A stretch of DNA of 64,000 nucleotides from an uncultured Tateyamaria sp. (GCF_947503045.1 NZ_CANNCF010000001.1:682001-746000); one strand, 5' to 3'; positions 25,064 to 34,269 are shown, counted from the stretch's first letter. Notes: generated by a model from the letters alone, not told the origin. Numbers and translations are program-made.

Positions 25064-25970
25064 GGTTCGGGTCTTTGCCCCGGCCAAGATCAACCTCGCC
25101 CTGCATATCACCGGCCAACGCGATGATGGCTATCACCTGATCGATTCTGCTGTGGCCTTTGCCGATATCGGCGACTGGGTGACCCTGTCGACCGGCGGGC
25201 GGTGCGATCTTGAGGTCAGCGGACCCGAGGGCGTGCCGGACCTCGCCTCTGACACCAACATCATGTGGCATGCCGCGCGGCAGTTCTGGACCCCGGACCA
25301 TCCCCTGTCCATGGCGCTGGAAAAGCACCTGCCGATGGCCTCGGGCATCGGCGGTGGGTCGGCAGATGCGGCGGCCACCTATCGCGGATTACTACTGTTG
25401 CGCGCCGCTGTCGAGGGGCACGACACCCCGCGCGATCCGACCCCGCAAGACGCCATCGACCTACTTGAGATCGGGGCCGACGTGCCCATGTGCGTCCTCA
25501 GCGATCCGGCCCGCGTGCAAGGGATCGGAGAGCAGATTACCCCGATCCCCGACCTGTTTCCCTATGCCGTCGTGCTGGTGAACCCGCGCGTGCAAGTGTC
25601 GACCCCGACGGTGTTTTCTGCGCTCAGCACCAAGGACAATCATGGCCTTGATCCATGGCCAGACAGCTTTGAAGATCGCGATGCGGCGCTCGACTGGATC
25701 GCCGCGCAACGCAACGACCTGCAGGCCCCCGCAATCGCCGACTGCCCTCGGATCGCGGATGTGCTAGCGGCGCTGCAGGGGACCGACACCTGCCGTCTAG
25801 CGCGCATGTCAGGGTCGGGTGCGACCTGTTTCGGCATCTTCGAGCGGGTGCATCTGGCCCAGGCGGCCGCCGAGGCGATCAGCGCGGCCCATCCCGACTG
25901 GTGGGTGCGCTCAGGTCGCCTGAACGGCGGCAAAAAGGCCGTGCCTCAGTTGATCCGTTCCACCACGTAG
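25056..25970 (+). CDS. ispE: 4-diphosphocytidyl-2-C-methyl-D-erythritol kinase
   Basis: IspE phosphorylates CDP-methylerythritol in the MEP pathway to isoprenoid precursors. The 304-residue protein is of the GHMP kinase class: FAPAKINLALHITGQRDDGYH at the N-terminus, the ATP loop LPMASGIGGGSADAAATYR, and SGSGATCFGIF near the end. The ATG at 25056 lies within ATGACTGA, overlapping the TPR gene stop by eight bases. Downstream it converges, with a 25-base overlap, on a prenyl diphosphate synthase that uses the pathway's products. Confidence 0.96.
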   Translation: MTEVRVFAPAKINLALHITGQRDDGYHLIDSAVAFADIGDWVTLSTGGRCDLEVSGPEGVPDLASDTNIMWHAARQFWTPDHPLSMALEKHLPMASGIGGGSADAAATYRGLLLLRAAVEGHDTPRDPTPQDAIDLLEIGADVPMCVLSDPARVQGIGEQITPIPDLFPYAVVLVNPRVQVSTPTVFSALSTKDNHGLDPWPDSFEDRDAALDWIAAQRNDLQAPAIADCPRIADVLAALQGTDTCRLARMSGSGATCFGIFERVHLAQAAAEAISAAHPDWWVRSGRLNGGKKAVPQLIRSTT

Positions 25971-26944
25971 TCGGCCAGATCAATCAGCATGTCGCGCAAT
26001 TCATGCGCGGGCAGGGCGGCCAGCGCCGTCTTGGCCTTGTCCGCCCATGCGATGGCATCAAGACGCGTCGCCTCAAGCGTGTCGTGCTTGTGCAAAAGGG
26101 AAAGAGCGTGATCCAGATCGCCGTCTTCCTGATGGCCCTTTTCGATGGTGCGCGACCAGAAGGCGCGCTCTTCGGCATCGGCCATGGCCACCGCCTTGAT
26201 CACCGGCAGGGTTAGTTTGCGTTCGCGAAAATCGTCGCCCACATTCTTGCCCGTGGCGGCCGACTGGCCCTGATAATCCAACAGGTCATCCACGATTTGA
26301 AAGGCGATGCCAAGCGCGTCACCGTAGTCAAACAGCGCCTTCACGATGGCCTTGTCGGCGCCCGCAATGACGCCACCCACTTCGGTGGCGGCGGAAAACA
26401 GGGCCGCCGTCTTGCCGCGCACCACCTGCAGATAGACGGCTTCGTCCGTGGCCAGATCTTGCGCCGCGGTCATCTGCAGCACTTCACCTTCGGCAATGGT
26501 GGCCGACGCGTCCGACAGGATACGCAGCACGTCCATATTGCCGGTTTCGGTCATCAACTGGAAACTGCGCGAAAACAGGTAATCGCCCACCAGAACTGAG
26601 GATTTGTTATCCCAGAGCAGGTTGGCGGTGGGCCGCCCGCGCCGCTGTGCGCTTTCATCAACCACATCGTCATGCAGCAGCGTGGCTGTGTGAATGAACT
26701 CGACCGTGGCGGCCAGATGGACGTGATAGGGGCCGCCATAGCCACACATATGGGCTGCAGCCAGCGTCAGCATCGGGCGCAGGCGCTTGCCGCCTGCATC
26801 GACGAGGTGGCGGGTGACTTCGGGGATGCGGGGCGCGTGACGGGACGCCATCCGCGTCTGAATCAGGGAATTCACGGCATCCATGTCCGCCGCCAGCCAC
26901 GCAGCCAGCCGATCATGTGGTTTTGCGATGTCAGATGCGTCCAT
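25946..26944 (-). CDS. long-chain polyprenyl diphosphate synthase
   Basis: A 332-residue trans-prenyltransferase that builds the long isoprenoid side chain, probably for ubiquinone (octaprenyl or decaprenyl; chain length cannot be fixed by eye). Both aspartate-rich motifs are present: LLHDDVVDESAQRRGRPTAN and QIVDDLLDYQGQS, with GGKRLRPMLTLAAAH upstream. Although transcribed oppositely, it overlaps the end of ispE by 25 bases. Confidence 0.93.
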   Translation of the reverse strand: MDASDIAKPHDRLAAWLAADMDAVNSLIQTRMASRHAPRIPEVTRHLVDAGGKRLRPMLTLAAAHMCGYGGPYHVHLAATVEFIHTATLLHDDVVDESAQRRGRPTANLLWDNKSSVLVGDYLFSRSFQLMTETGNMDVLRILSDASATIAEGEVLQMTAAQDLATDEAVYLQVVRGKTAALFSAATEVGGVIAGADKAIVKALFDYGDALGIAFQIVDDLLDYQGQSAATGKNVGDDFRERKLTLPVIKAVAMADAEERAFWSRTIEKGHQEDGDLDHALSLLHKHDTLEATRLDAIAWADKAKTALAALPAHELRDMLIDLADYVVERIN

Positions 26945-26999
26945 GCCCTTACCTCGTTCCCCCTCGACATTTGGCCAAGGATGCCCCTACATCCATGAT

Positions 27000-27215
27000 A
27001 TGAAGGAACTTTTGCGCAGCACCGACCCGACCATCATCGCGTTTGCCTCGGCCCTTCTTGAAGGCGAGGATATAGACTGCTTTCAGATGGACGTAAATAT
27101 GAGCATCCTCGAAGGTGGCATCGGAATTTTCCCGCGTCGGCTGATGGTGCGCGAAGCCGATTATGACGCGGCATTGCGGGCGATGAAAGACAATGACATC
27201 GATCTCGGACACTGA
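27000..27215 (+). CDS. DUF2007-family small protein
   Basis: A 71-residue protein, MKELLRSTDPTIIAFASALL followed by EGEDIDCFQMDVNMSI and a central GGIGIFPRRLMV. This is the DUF2007 pattern, a small ferredoxin-like fold proposed to have a signalling role but without proven function. The start ATG at 27000 is the only one giving this domain. It overlaps the next gene by 23 bases, suggesting coupled translation. Confidence 0.85.
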   Translation: MKELLRSTDPTIIAFASALLEGEDIDCFQMDVNMSILEGGIGIFPRRLMVREADYDAALRAMKDNDIDLGH

Positions 27216-27936
27216 CCTGACGCGTGATGCGTTTTTGGGCGGACGACTGCACCTGTGGCAACCGCGTGCTGGCTATCGGGCTGGAGTTGATCCGGTTCTG
27301 CTGGCGGCCTCGGTGCCGGCGAGGCAGGGCGAATCGGTGCTGGATCTGGGCTGCGGCGTTGGCACGGCGGCCTTGTGTCTGGGTGCGCGGGTGCCGGGGC
27401 TTGATCTGATGGGGGTCGAACGCCAGGCAGACTATGCCGCGCTGGCCGCGCGCAATGGGCTTGAGACGGCGGTCGGGGATGTGACCGCATTGCCGGACGC
27501 GGTGCGCGCGCGCAGCTTTGATCACGTGTTGGCCAACCCGCCTTTTTTCGATCGGACGGCTGGGCGGCAGGCACAGGATGCCGGGCGCGAGGCGGCGCGC
27601 GGTTTGAATACGCCTTTGCTGGCCTGGGTGGATGCGGGGGCAAGACGGCTGCGCCACAGGGGGTATTTGCACATGATTCACCGGGCCGAGCGGCTGCCGG
27701 ACTTGTTGGCCGCCGCGCAAGGGCGTCTTGGCAGCCCCGAAATCTGGCCAATCTGCCCACGCATGGGCAAGCTGGCCGAGCTGGTAATCTTTCGTGCGCG
27801 CAAGGACGGTCGCGCCGATTTTCGCCTGCATCCGCCCGTCATCCTGCATGCCGGGGCTCAGCACGAGAGCGATGGTGATAGCTATATGCTCGCCATTCAG
27901 GCCGTTTTGCGCGATGGTGCCGCGCTGCCGCTTTAA
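27193..27936 (+). CDS. TrmN6-like tRNA(adenine-N6)-methyltransferase
   Basis: A 247-residue class I SAM methyltransferase of the TrmN6 (YfiC) family, which in Escherichia coli methylates A37 of tRNA1Val. SAM motif I is VLDLGCGVGTAALCLG, and the N6-adenine signature is LANPPFFDRTAG. The N-terminal LGGRLHLWQPRAGYRAGVDPVLLAA is the characteristic lead-in. The substrate in this organism is not proven. Confidence 0.9.
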   Translation: MTSISDTDLTRDAFLGGRLHLWQPRAGYRAGVDPVLLAASVPARQGESVLDLGCGVGTAALCLGARVPGLDLMGVERQADYAALAARNGLETAVGDVTALPDAVRARSFDHVLANPPFFDRTAGRQAQDAGREAARGLNTPLLAWVDAGARRLRHRGYLHMIHRAERLPDLLAAAQGRLGSPEIWPICPRMGKLAELVIFRARKDGRADFRLHPPVILHAGAQHESDGDSYMLAIQAVLRDGAALPL

Positions 27937-28047
27937 CCATTCGTTAAGCCGAAACCTGTTCACTTGTCCACATTGTGCGGGTGCAGCGTGACATGAGGCG
28001 GTTCTTGTGCTTGGCTGATCCTGCACTTTATCAGCAAGGAGGATTGC

Positions 28048-28212
28048 ATGAGCATCACTGCCCATCTCGAAGAGTTGAAAAAGAAGCATCGGACCCTGAG
28101 CGAGCAGGTCGATATGGCGCAACGCGCACCGGGTGTGGACCAGATCGAGGTCGCAACACTCAAAAAGCAAAAGCTGAAACTGAAAGAAGAAATCACCCGA
28201 TTGTCGGGCTAA
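28048..28212 (+). CDS. YdcH-family (DUF465) small protein
   Basis: A 54-residue helical microprotein, MSITAHLEELKKKHRTLSEQ then a linker and a Lys-rich second helix ending EEITRLSG. This is the YdcH/DUF465 pattern of two helices forming a coiled coil; the function is unknown. A near-perfect ribosome-binding site, AAGGAGG at 28037-28043, lies four bases before ATG 28048. It overlaps the end of the convergent DMT gene by four bases. Confidence 0.88.
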   Translation: MSITAHLEELKKKHRTLSEQVDMAQRAPGVDQIEVATLKKQKLKLKEEITRLSG

Positions 28213-29075
28213 TCCCCCTTCAGGCTGGCGCGCGCCGCCAACAGAGCCCCGGCAGAGATCAATGCTGCGGCCACGGCCAGTGACCATGTGGGTGCCGCGA
28301 CGCCAGCCAGTACCAGAACAAGCGTAGACAGCAGCGGTGCCGCATAGGACGCGGTGCCGAGAAGCTGGATATCGCCGTGTTTCACGCCAATGTCCCAGAC
28401 GTAGAATGCCAGGCCCACCGGCCCGAGCCCTAAGAGGACTGCGCTGGTCCAGCCAATCGTGCCCTCCGGCCAAGCGGTTGTTTCAAAAGCGAAATGTAGC
28501 GGCAGGGACAGGGCGGCGCTGGCAAGACAAAACACCGCAACAGACGCTGTGGGCACGGCGCCCAGGCTGCGCGACATCACCGAATAGGTCGACCAGGTCA
28601 GCGCGCAGGCCAGCGCCAGCGCGTATCCCGCGATAGCATCGGGTTGAAAACCTGCAGCGCCCCCGGTCACGATCAGCGCCGCGCCCGCAAAGCCAACAAG
28701 CGCGCCCAGCACGTGCCCGGCCCGCAGGGATTCGCCCGGCAACAGACCTGAAAACAGCACGATCAGCAGCGGCCAAAGATAGGCGATCAACCCCGCCTCG
28801 GCTGCGGGGGCGAGTCGCAGGGCAGAAAAGTACAACGCGTGATAGCCGAAAAGGCCCAACGTTCCAAAGACATAGACGCGTGCCGGAACTTTGCGCAATT
28901 GAACCAACCCACCGGAGGCCGCAGTCCAGACCAGCCCAAGGCTGCCCCCGATCGCAAAGCACAAGGTGTTGAGCAGGAAAGGCGGGGTGGGGGCGGAGCC
29001 GACAGTGAGAAGGGCAAGCACGCCCCACAACAGAACCGCAACAAAACCGATGGCAGTGGCAACTGATCGGGTCAT
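28209..29075 (-). CDS. EamA/DMT-family transporter
   Basis: A 288-residue membrane protein with about ten hydrophobic helices in two EamA repeats. Motifs are FVAVLLWGVLALLTVGSAP at the start, AEAGLIAYLWPLLIVLFSGL, and GTASYAAPLLSTLVLVLAGV near the end. These point to the YddG-like branch of aromatic amino acid and metabolite exporters, but the substrate is not fixed. Its start overlaps the stop of the LysR gene (ATGA), so a shared transcript and a regulatory link are likely. Confidence 0.88.
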   Translation of the reverse strand: MTRSVATAIGFVAVLLWGVLALLTVGSAPTPPFLLNTLCFAIGGSLGLVWTAASGGLVQLRKVPARVYVFGTLGLFGYHALYFSALRLAPAAEAGLIAYLWPLLIVLFSGLLPGESLRAGHVLGALVGFAGAALIVTGGAAGFQPDAIAGYALALACALTWSTYSVMSRSLGAVPTASVAVFCLASAALSLPLHFAFETTAWPEGTIGWTSAVLLGLGPVGLAFYVWDIGVKHGDIQLLGTASYAAPLLSTLVLVLAGVAAPTWSLAVAAALISAGALLAARASLKGD

Positions 29076-30019
29076 GGGCGTTGAAAATCCGACGAGGGCA
29101 GGCGGGTCATTGCGTCGGAGATATGCTCGGTCTTGGCGACCTCGGCGACGATCCAGTCACGAAAGGCTGCGATCTGGGGTCGGTTTTCGGCGCCTTCCGC
29201 GCACAAGAACCGGAACCGCACCCCTGTTTCCAGTGCCGTTTTGACGGGCGCGACAAGGCGGCCATCATCAAGGTCCTTGACCACGAGCGCGCGCCGCCCG
29301 AGCACCACGCCGACCCCCGCAAGGGCTGCGTCGATGGCGTGATCGGCCTGGCTGAACCGTGGGCCTTGCGTGGGCGCATATTCAATCCCCATGGCGCGAA
29401 ACCAGATTTCCCAATCACAGCGCGGTTCGAGAAAACTGATGCTGTCATCAAAGATGAGCGGTGCTTCGGTCAGGCTTTGCGCTGTGGGATAACGCGCGGC
29501 AAGCGCGGGCGTCATGACCGGACATACCCATTCGTTTGCCAGCGGCACAGAATAAAGCCCGGTGTCCGGCCCGTATCCAAAGCGGATCGCGACATCGATC
29601 GCATCCCGACCAAAGTCCATCATCTTGAGCGAGGCGGAAAAGCGTAACTCGACCTCCGGGTGCGCCTGGGCGAATTCGTAAAGGCGGGGTGCCAGCCACT
29701 TGGCGGTAAAGGCGGGGCCAGCCGTTACCGTAAGCGTATGATCATCCAGTGTTCTTTCGGCTGAACGCCAGGCCGCGGCCAGCGATTGAAACCCGTCCGC
29801 TACGCCCGGCGCCAGCGCCTTGCCTGCATCCGTCAATTCCACGGCGCGGTTCAGGCGGCGGAACACCTGTGTGCCCAGATGCTCTTCGAGCGACTTGATC
29901 TGAAAGCTGAGGGCGGCGGGCGTGACGAACAGTTCTTCGGCGGCCTTGGCAAAGGACATGTGCCGTGCGGCGGCATCAAAGGCGCGCAAAGCGGTGAGAG
30001 GGGGCAAACGATCAGCCAT
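29072..30019 (-). CDS. LysR-family transcriptional regulator (GcvA-like)
   Basis: A 315-residue LysR regulator: helix-turn-helix LTALRAFDAAARHMSFAKAAEELFVTPAALSFQI spans residues about 8-41, followed by the effector-binding domain from about 90. The N-terminal phrase RLPPLTALRAFDAAARHMSF marks the GcvA-like subgroup. It is translationally coupled to the DMT exporter gene downstream, the probable target. The inducer is unknown. Confidence 0.92.
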   Translation of the reverse strand: MADRLPPLTALRAFDAAARHMSFAKAAEELFVTPAALSFQIKSLEEHLGTQVFRRLNRAVELTDAGKALAPGVADGFQSLAAAWRSAERTLDDHTLTVTAGPAFTAKWLAPRLYEFAQAHPEVELRFSASLKMMDFGRDAIDVAIRFGYGPDTGLYSVPLANEWVCPVMTPALAARYPTAQSLTEAPLIFDDSISFLEPRCDWEIWFRAMGIEYAPTQGPRFSQADHAIDAALAGVGVVLGRRALVVKDLDDGRLVAPVKTALETGVRFRFLCAEGAENRPQIAAFRDWIVAEVAKTEHISDAMTRLPSSDFQRP

Positions 30020-30139
30020 AGGCCAGACAAGTACAGCTTAACTGAACTCAGGGAAAGTCTCGTTTGTCGCAAAGCGCCGATAGCGACATATTGAGCGCAA
30101 GGAACACGACAGACACACCGACCCAGAAAGGACCGCACC

Positions 30140-30259
30140 ATGCTTGAGACATCTGCACATAGCGCCATCCGTAACGGCATTCAGAAGGCCCATGCCGAAC
30201 GTGGCGCCGCCTTTGCGCTGGCCCTGAGCTGGCTGTTCGGAGGCAAGACTTCCCGCTGA
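30140..30259 (+). CDS. 39-residue microprotein, unknown function
   Basis: MLETSAHSAIRNGIQKAHAE followed by RGAAFALALSWLFGGKTSR. The middle is an amphipathic to hydrophobic helix (about residues 21-32) flanked by basic residues, so it may touch a membrane. AAAGGA at 30127-30132 lies eight bases before ATG 30140, and a perfect terminator hairpin follows 29 bases after the stop. This makes a self-contained transcription unit divergent from the LysR gene. I do not recognise a family. Confidence 0.7.
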   Translation: MLETSAHSAIRNGIQKAHAERGAAFALALSWLFGGKTSR

Positions 30260-30288
30260 TGCGCGCGCGCCATCTTACGGGATAAAGG

Positions 30289-30321
30289 AAGGGCCGGTGC
30301 AGCGCTGCACCGGCCCTTTTT
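30289..30321 (+). terminator. strong terminator after the 39-residue microgene
   Basis: A 30-base perfect palindrome, AAGGGCCGGTGCAGC (30289-30303) with its complement GCTGCACCGGCCCTT (30304-30318), runs into five T residues. Being symmetric and AT-edged on both sides, it could serve both directions, including phaB transcripts ending at 30389. Confidence 0.93.
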
Positions 30322-30388
30322 GTTGCGATTTTCGCGATACACAGCCCGTACACACACTGTGCACAGGCTGTGCACCGAAAATGCACGA

Positions 30389-31111
30389 TCAGACGAAGAA
30401 CTGCGCCCCGTTGGCCGAAATGGTCGATCCGTTAATGAACCCTGAATCGTCCGACGCCAGGAACACGACGCAGCGCGCGATTTCCTCGGGCTCGCCCAGT
30501 CGACCCGCCGGAATCTGCGCGATGATCGATTCGCGGACCTTTTCCGGAACTGCCATCACCATGTCGGTGCCGATATAGCCCGGGCAGATCGCGTTGGCGG
30601 TGATGCCTGCGCGCGCGCCTTCCTGAGCGAGCGATTTCACGATGCCCAGATCGCCGGCCTTGGTCGCGGCGTAGTTGACTTGCGCGAACTGCCCTTTTTG
30701 ACCGTTGATGGACGAAATCACGATGACGCGCCCGAATTTGCGCTCGCGCATGCCTGGCCAGACCGGGTGGACGGTGTTGAACACGCCGGTGAGGTTGGTG
30801 TCGATGACCTGATGCCACTGTTCGGGCGTCATGCGGTGGAAAGGGGCGTCGCGGGTGATGCCTGCATTGGCCACAACAACGTCGATGGGGCCGATATCGG
30901 CCTCGACCTTCGCGATTCCGGCGGCGGATTCGTCATAATCGGCGACGTTCCATTTGTAGGTCTTGATGCCGGTTTCATCCGTGAACTTGGCCGCGGCCTC
31001 GTCATTGCCGGCATAGGTCGCAGCGACGGAATAGCCGGCGTCCTTGAGGGCGGTGGAAATTGCGGCTCCGATTCCTCGGCTGCCTCCGGTGACAAGGGCT
31101 GTGCGGGACAT
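30389..31111 (-). CDS. phaB: acetoacetyl-CoA reductase PhaB
   Basis: This NADPH-dependent short-chain dehydrogenase makes (R)-3-hydroxybutyryl-CoA for polyhydroxybutyrate. The 240-residue protein has the cofactor loop TGGSRGIGAAI, the NAGITRDAPFHRMTPEQW stretch specific to PhaB, the catalytic Ser-Tyr-Lys set (VISSINGQ, NYAATKAG), and ICPGYIGTDMV. It follows phaA in the same direction; the 129-base gap between them contains a palindromic repeat. Confidence 0.95.
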   Translation of the reverse strand: MSRTALVTGGSRGIGAAISTALKDAGYSVAATYAGNDEAAAKFTDETGIKTYKWNVADYDESAAGIAKVEADIGPIDVVVANAGITRDAPFHRMTPEQWHQVIDTNLTGVFNTVHPVWPGMRERKFGRVIVISSINGQKGQFAQVNYAATKAGDLGIVKSLAQEGARAGITANAICPGYIGTDMVMAVPEKVRESIIAQIPAGRLGEPEEIARCVVFLASDDSGFINGSTISANGAQFFV

Positions 31112-31207
31112 GGGGGATTCTCCTCCGGGTTATTGATATGTTTGTTTCGCGCATAATGGTGGTTTGCGCAACATTATTACGCGGCGAAATGGTCAAGCGG
31201 ATGGTCG

Positions 31208-31230
31208 GGCGGGCCACAGGCCCGCCTTAC
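31208..31230 (+). repeat. short palindromic repeat, family 2, copy 1
   Basis: GGCGGGCC (31208-31215), loop ACA, then GGCCCGCC (31219-31226) and TTAC. It lies between phaA and phaB. The same plan, an eight-base stem, three-base loop and trailing TTAC, appears twice between atpD and atpC. It lacks the T run of a terminator. Confidence 0.6.
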
Positions 31231-31240
31231 GGGATGTGGA

Positions 31241-32416
31241 TCAGTCGCGCTCGAGGCACATGGCAACACCCATGCCGCCGCCGATGCAGAGCGTGGCGAG
31301 GCCCTTTTTCGCATCGCGCCGCTTCATTTCGAAGAGCAGGGTATTGAGGATGCGCGCACCGGACGCCCCGATGGGGTGGCCGATGGCGATGGCGCCGCCA
31401 TTCACGTTCACGATTGCCGGATCCCAGCCCATGTCCTTGTTCACGGCACAGGCCTGTGCGGCAAAGGCTTCGTTGGCTTCGACCAGATCGAGGTCTTCTG
31501 GCTTCCAGCCTGCCTTTTCCAGTGCCTTGCGCGAGGCATAGATCGGGCCGACACCCATGATCGAGGGGTCAAGGCCGACGGTTGCGTAGCTTGCGATGCG
31601 TGCCAGTGGCTCGATCCCGCGCTTTTCGGCGTTTTCGGCTGTCATCAGCAGTGCACCTGCGGCGCCGTCATTGAGGCCCGAGGCGTTGGCGGCGGTGACC
31701 GATCCGTCCTTGGTGAAGGCGGGGCGCATTTTCGACATCGCTTCGAGGTTGGCACCGTGGCGGATGTATTCGTCGCTGTCCACCACGATGTCGCCCTTGC
31801 GGGTCTTGACAGTGAAGGCGGTGATTTCGTCGGCGAATTTGCCTGCCTTTTGCGCGGCTTCGGCCTTGTTCTGGCTGGCCACGGCGAATTCGTCCTGTGC
31901 GTCGCGGGTGATCTGCCACTGGGCGGCGACGTTTTCAGCCGTCTGACCCATGTGATAGCCGTTGAACGCATCCCACAACCCGTCGCGGATCATGGTGTCG
32001 ATATAGCTCATGTCGCCCATCTTGTGCCCGGCGCGCAGATTGGCGGCGTGGGGCGAAAGTGTCATGTTTTCCTGTCCACCGGCGGCGACGATGTCGGCAT
32101 CGCCAAGGGCGATGTGCTGGGCGCCGAGCGCCACGGCGCGCAGACCCGAGCCGCAGACCTGGTTGATCGACCATGCGGCGGAGGCCTGTGGCAGACCGGC
32201 GTTGATATGGGCCTGACGGGCAGGGTTTTGCCCCTGGGCGGCGGTCAAAACCTGGCCCAGAATGGTTTCCGAGACTTCGGATTTATCGACGCCTGCGCGT
32301 TCGACAATGGCTTCGAGCATGGTTGCGCCGAGATCATGTGCAGGGGTGTTGGCGAAAGAACCACCAAAGCTGCCGACGGCAGTGCGGGCGGCAGAAGCGA
32401 TGACGATATTGGTCAT
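31241..32416 (-). CDS. phaA: acetyl-CoA acetyltransferase PhaA
   Basis: This thiolase condenses two acetyl-CoA into acetoacetyl-CoA, the first step toward polyhydroxybutyrate. All catalytic sites of the 391-residue protein are present: the nucleophile Cys in [15 protein letters not shown], His in [18 protein letters not shown], and the second Cys in [13 protein letters not shown]. It is upstream of phaB and transcribed the same way. Confidence 0.96.
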   Translation of the reverse strand: MTNIVIASAARTAVGSFGGSFANTPAHDLGATMLEAIVERAGVDKSEVSETILGQVLTAAQGQNPARQAHINAGLPQASAAWSINQVCGSGLRAVALGAQHIALGDADIVAAGGQENMTLSPHAANLRAGHKMGDMSYIDTMIRDGLWDAFNGYHMGQTAENVAAQWQITRDAQDEFAVASQNKAEAAQKAGKFADEITAFTVKTRKGDIVVDSDEYIRHGANLEAMSKMRPAFTKDGSVTAANASGLNDGAAGALLMTAENAEKRGIEPLARIASYATVGLDPSIMGVGPIYASRKALEKAGWKPEDLDLVEANEAFAAQACAVNKDMGWDPAIVNVNGGAIAIGHPIGASGARILNTLLFEMKRRDAKKGLATLCIGGGMGVAMCLERD

Positions 32417-32555
32417 GGGGTCAAATCCTCAGTTAAAGTTACCGTGAGGACGGTCCGAGCGGCACCCCGAATGGCACGTAGTGCGGACCCCAGACTGCCC
32501 CGCGTTGGCCTTGCGATATCGGATTCGTTGACCTTGCGCAAACAAACTACTGGGT

Positions 32556-33401
32556 TCAGGCGCGCATACCTGCCTTTTTGCCACTGTTCTGGCCGTGCAG
32601 CCAGTTTGGCCGCACCTCGGGCGCGGCGAAGTAATAGCCCTGCAGGCAGTCCGCCCCCAGTTCAATCAACACTTCGACATCCTGCACCCGTTCGACCCCT
32701 TCGGCGACAACAAGCATATCGAAATGCTGGCCGATATGGATCATCGCCTGTGTCAGCACCTGAATGTCGCGGTCATCGGCGATGCCGTGGCAGAATTGCA
32801 TGTCGATCTTGAGGATGTCGAAATAGAAATCCTTGAGGTAGCGCAGCGCAGTGTAACCTGCCCCAAAGTCATCCAGCGCAAAGCAGACGCCGCGCGCGCT
32901 GAGCCGTTCCATGAAATCGACCACCAGTTCGGGCTGGTCCATGGCCGAGCTTTCGGTGATTTCCAGGATCAGCCGTTCGCCAACAGAGGCGTCTTTCTTG
33001 AGCCAGCGGTTCAGGGTCTGCATCCAGCGTTGATAGCCGATGGAACGGGCGGACATGTTGATCGACAGCCGCATGGACGGGTTTTCGTGCAGCGTGCGCA
33101 GCCCCATGTTCAGCGCCACCACATCAATCTCGCGCCCCAGTTCGGCGCGTTCGACCACAGGCATGAAATCCTTGGCCGGAATGATCCGCCCGGTTTCATC
33201 GATCACCCGGATCAGTCCCTCGTAAAAACCGACCCGATTGCCCTGACCGGCCACGACCACCGGCTGAAAGGCCAGCAGCGTCTGCCTGTGCTTGACCGCC
33301 TCTGCCACCATCGCCAGCGTGTTCCGGTCGCGGTTCATCACCGCCGCACTCAACGGATTTTCAGCGCCAACCGGCATGTCGATGGGTTTGAAATTTGGCA
33401 T
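32556..33401 (-). CDS. EAL-domain cyclic di-GMP phosphodiesterase
   Basis: A stand-alone EAL domain of about 281 residues, expected to cleave cyclic di-GMP. The signature position reads FYEGLIRV (EGL in place of EAL), and the other metal and substrate residues are present: LSINMSARS, LEITESSA, ALDDFGAGYTALRYL, LKIDMQF, VAEGVER and LQGYYFA. No sensor domain is fused. The start is unsure: ATG 33401 has a poor ribosome-binding site, and GTG 33428 has AGAGGA close before it. Confidence 0.88.
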   Translation of the reverse strand: MPNFKPIDMPVGAENPLSAAVMNRDRNTLAMVAEAVKHRQTLLAFQPVVVAGQGNRVGFYEGLIRVIDETGRIIPAKDFMPVVERAELGREIDVVALNMGLRTLHENPSMRLSINMSARSIGYQRWMQTLNRWLKKDASVGERLILEITESSAMDQPELVVDFMERLSARGVCFALDDFGAGYTALRYLKDFYFDILKIDMQFCHGIADDRDIQVLTQAMIHIGQHFDMLVVAEGVERVQDVEVLIELGADCLQGYYFAAPEVRPNWLHGQNSGKKAGMRA

Positions 33402-33519
33402 GGTGTGGCAAGCACCCCCGGTAATCACATCCTCTGGTCACCATGGCCCGCGGGGTGTAAAAACTGTCTTAAAGTTTGCATTTTGTTCCAATTTTCTGTG
33501 TTAACCAAAGTGAGGTCAG

Positions 33520-34107
33520 ATGGACGGGCGATGTGGCTGGGCGGGGGTGGACCCGATCTATGTCGAATATCACGACACCAAATGGGGCGTGCCGGAATAT
33601 GACGCGCGCACACTTTGGGAAAAGCTGATCCTTGACGGCTTTCAGGCGGGCCTCAGCTGGATCACCATATTGAAAAAGCGCGACAATTTCCGCACCGCCT
33701 TTGCCGGGTTCGACCCCGAAGTGATTGCCGATTGGGGCGAGGCGGACGTGCAGCGCCTGCTGAATGATGCCGGGATCATCCGCCATCGCGGCAAGATCGA
33801 GGCCACGATCAGCAACGCCCGCGCCTATCTCGAGGTTAATGCTGCCGAAGGCTTCGATCAGTTTTTATGGAAATACGTCGATGGTGTGCCCTTGCAAAAC
33901 CGTTTTGCCACGCAAGGTGAGGTGCCACCCGCGACGCCGATGTCGGTGCAGGTGTCAAAAGACCTCAAGGCGCGCGGGTTCAAGTTTTGCGGCCCCACGA
34001 TTGTCTATGCCTTCATGGAGGCCACGGGGCTGGTCAATGATCACATTCTGACCTGTGATCGCCACGGCGCATGTGCCGCACTGGCGCGTCCTGTTTTGGG
34101 GCGTTGA
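33520..34107 (+). CDS. tag: DNA-3-methyladenine glycosylase I
   Basis: Tag removes 3-methyladenine from alkylated DNA. The 195-residue protein has the zinc-binding residues Cys (RCGW), His (YHDTKWGVP) and the C-terminal DHILTCDRHG set, with the family's FEA-like FQAGLSWITILKKRDNF. ATG 33520 is in the expected place. The stop codon lies inside the probable rpsD promoter. Confidence 0.95.
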   Translation: MDGRCGWAGVDPIYVEYHDTKWGVPEYDARTLWEKLILDGFQAGLSWITILKKRDNFRTAFAGFDPEVIADWGEADVQRLLNDAGIIRHRGKIEATISNARAYLEVNAAEGFDQFLWKYVDGVPLQNRFATQGEVPPATPMSVQVSKDLKARGFKFCGPTIVYAFMEATGLVNDHILTCDRHGACAALARPVLGR

Positions 34108-34131
34108 CTCTGCCCTCAGCAGCCGTATAAG
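34104..34131 (+). promoter_or_regulatory. candidate rpsD promoter
   Basis: TTGACT at 34104-34109 and TATAAG at 34126-34131 are spaced by 16 bases, close to the sigma-70 consensus. The -35 box overlaps the tag stop codon. This gives a leader of about 130 bases for rpsD. Confidence 0.65.
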
Positions 34132-34224
34132 CGCGCTTTCATTGGTGTTGGTGGCCCCCGCAAGGGGTTTCCTGTCGGTCCCGCAAAATCGGGGCAGAGG
34201 ACAACGCCCTTCACTTGTTGGCTA

Positions 34225-34262
34225 CTCCCTTAGCAGGGGAGCGCCTTCGACTATAGAAGGAG
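34225..34262 (+). promoter_or_regulatory. structured rpsD leader with masked ribosome-binding site
   Basis: Two successive hairpins: CTCCC (34225-34229) with GGGAG (34237-34241), then CCTTC (34244-34248) with GAAGG (34256-34260). The second stem contains most of AAGGAG (34257-34262), the ribosome-binding site seven bases before the GTG start. This could serve S4 autogenous control, which is known in other bacteria; here it is inference. Confidence 0.45.
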
Positions 34263-34269
34263 ATCAGCC

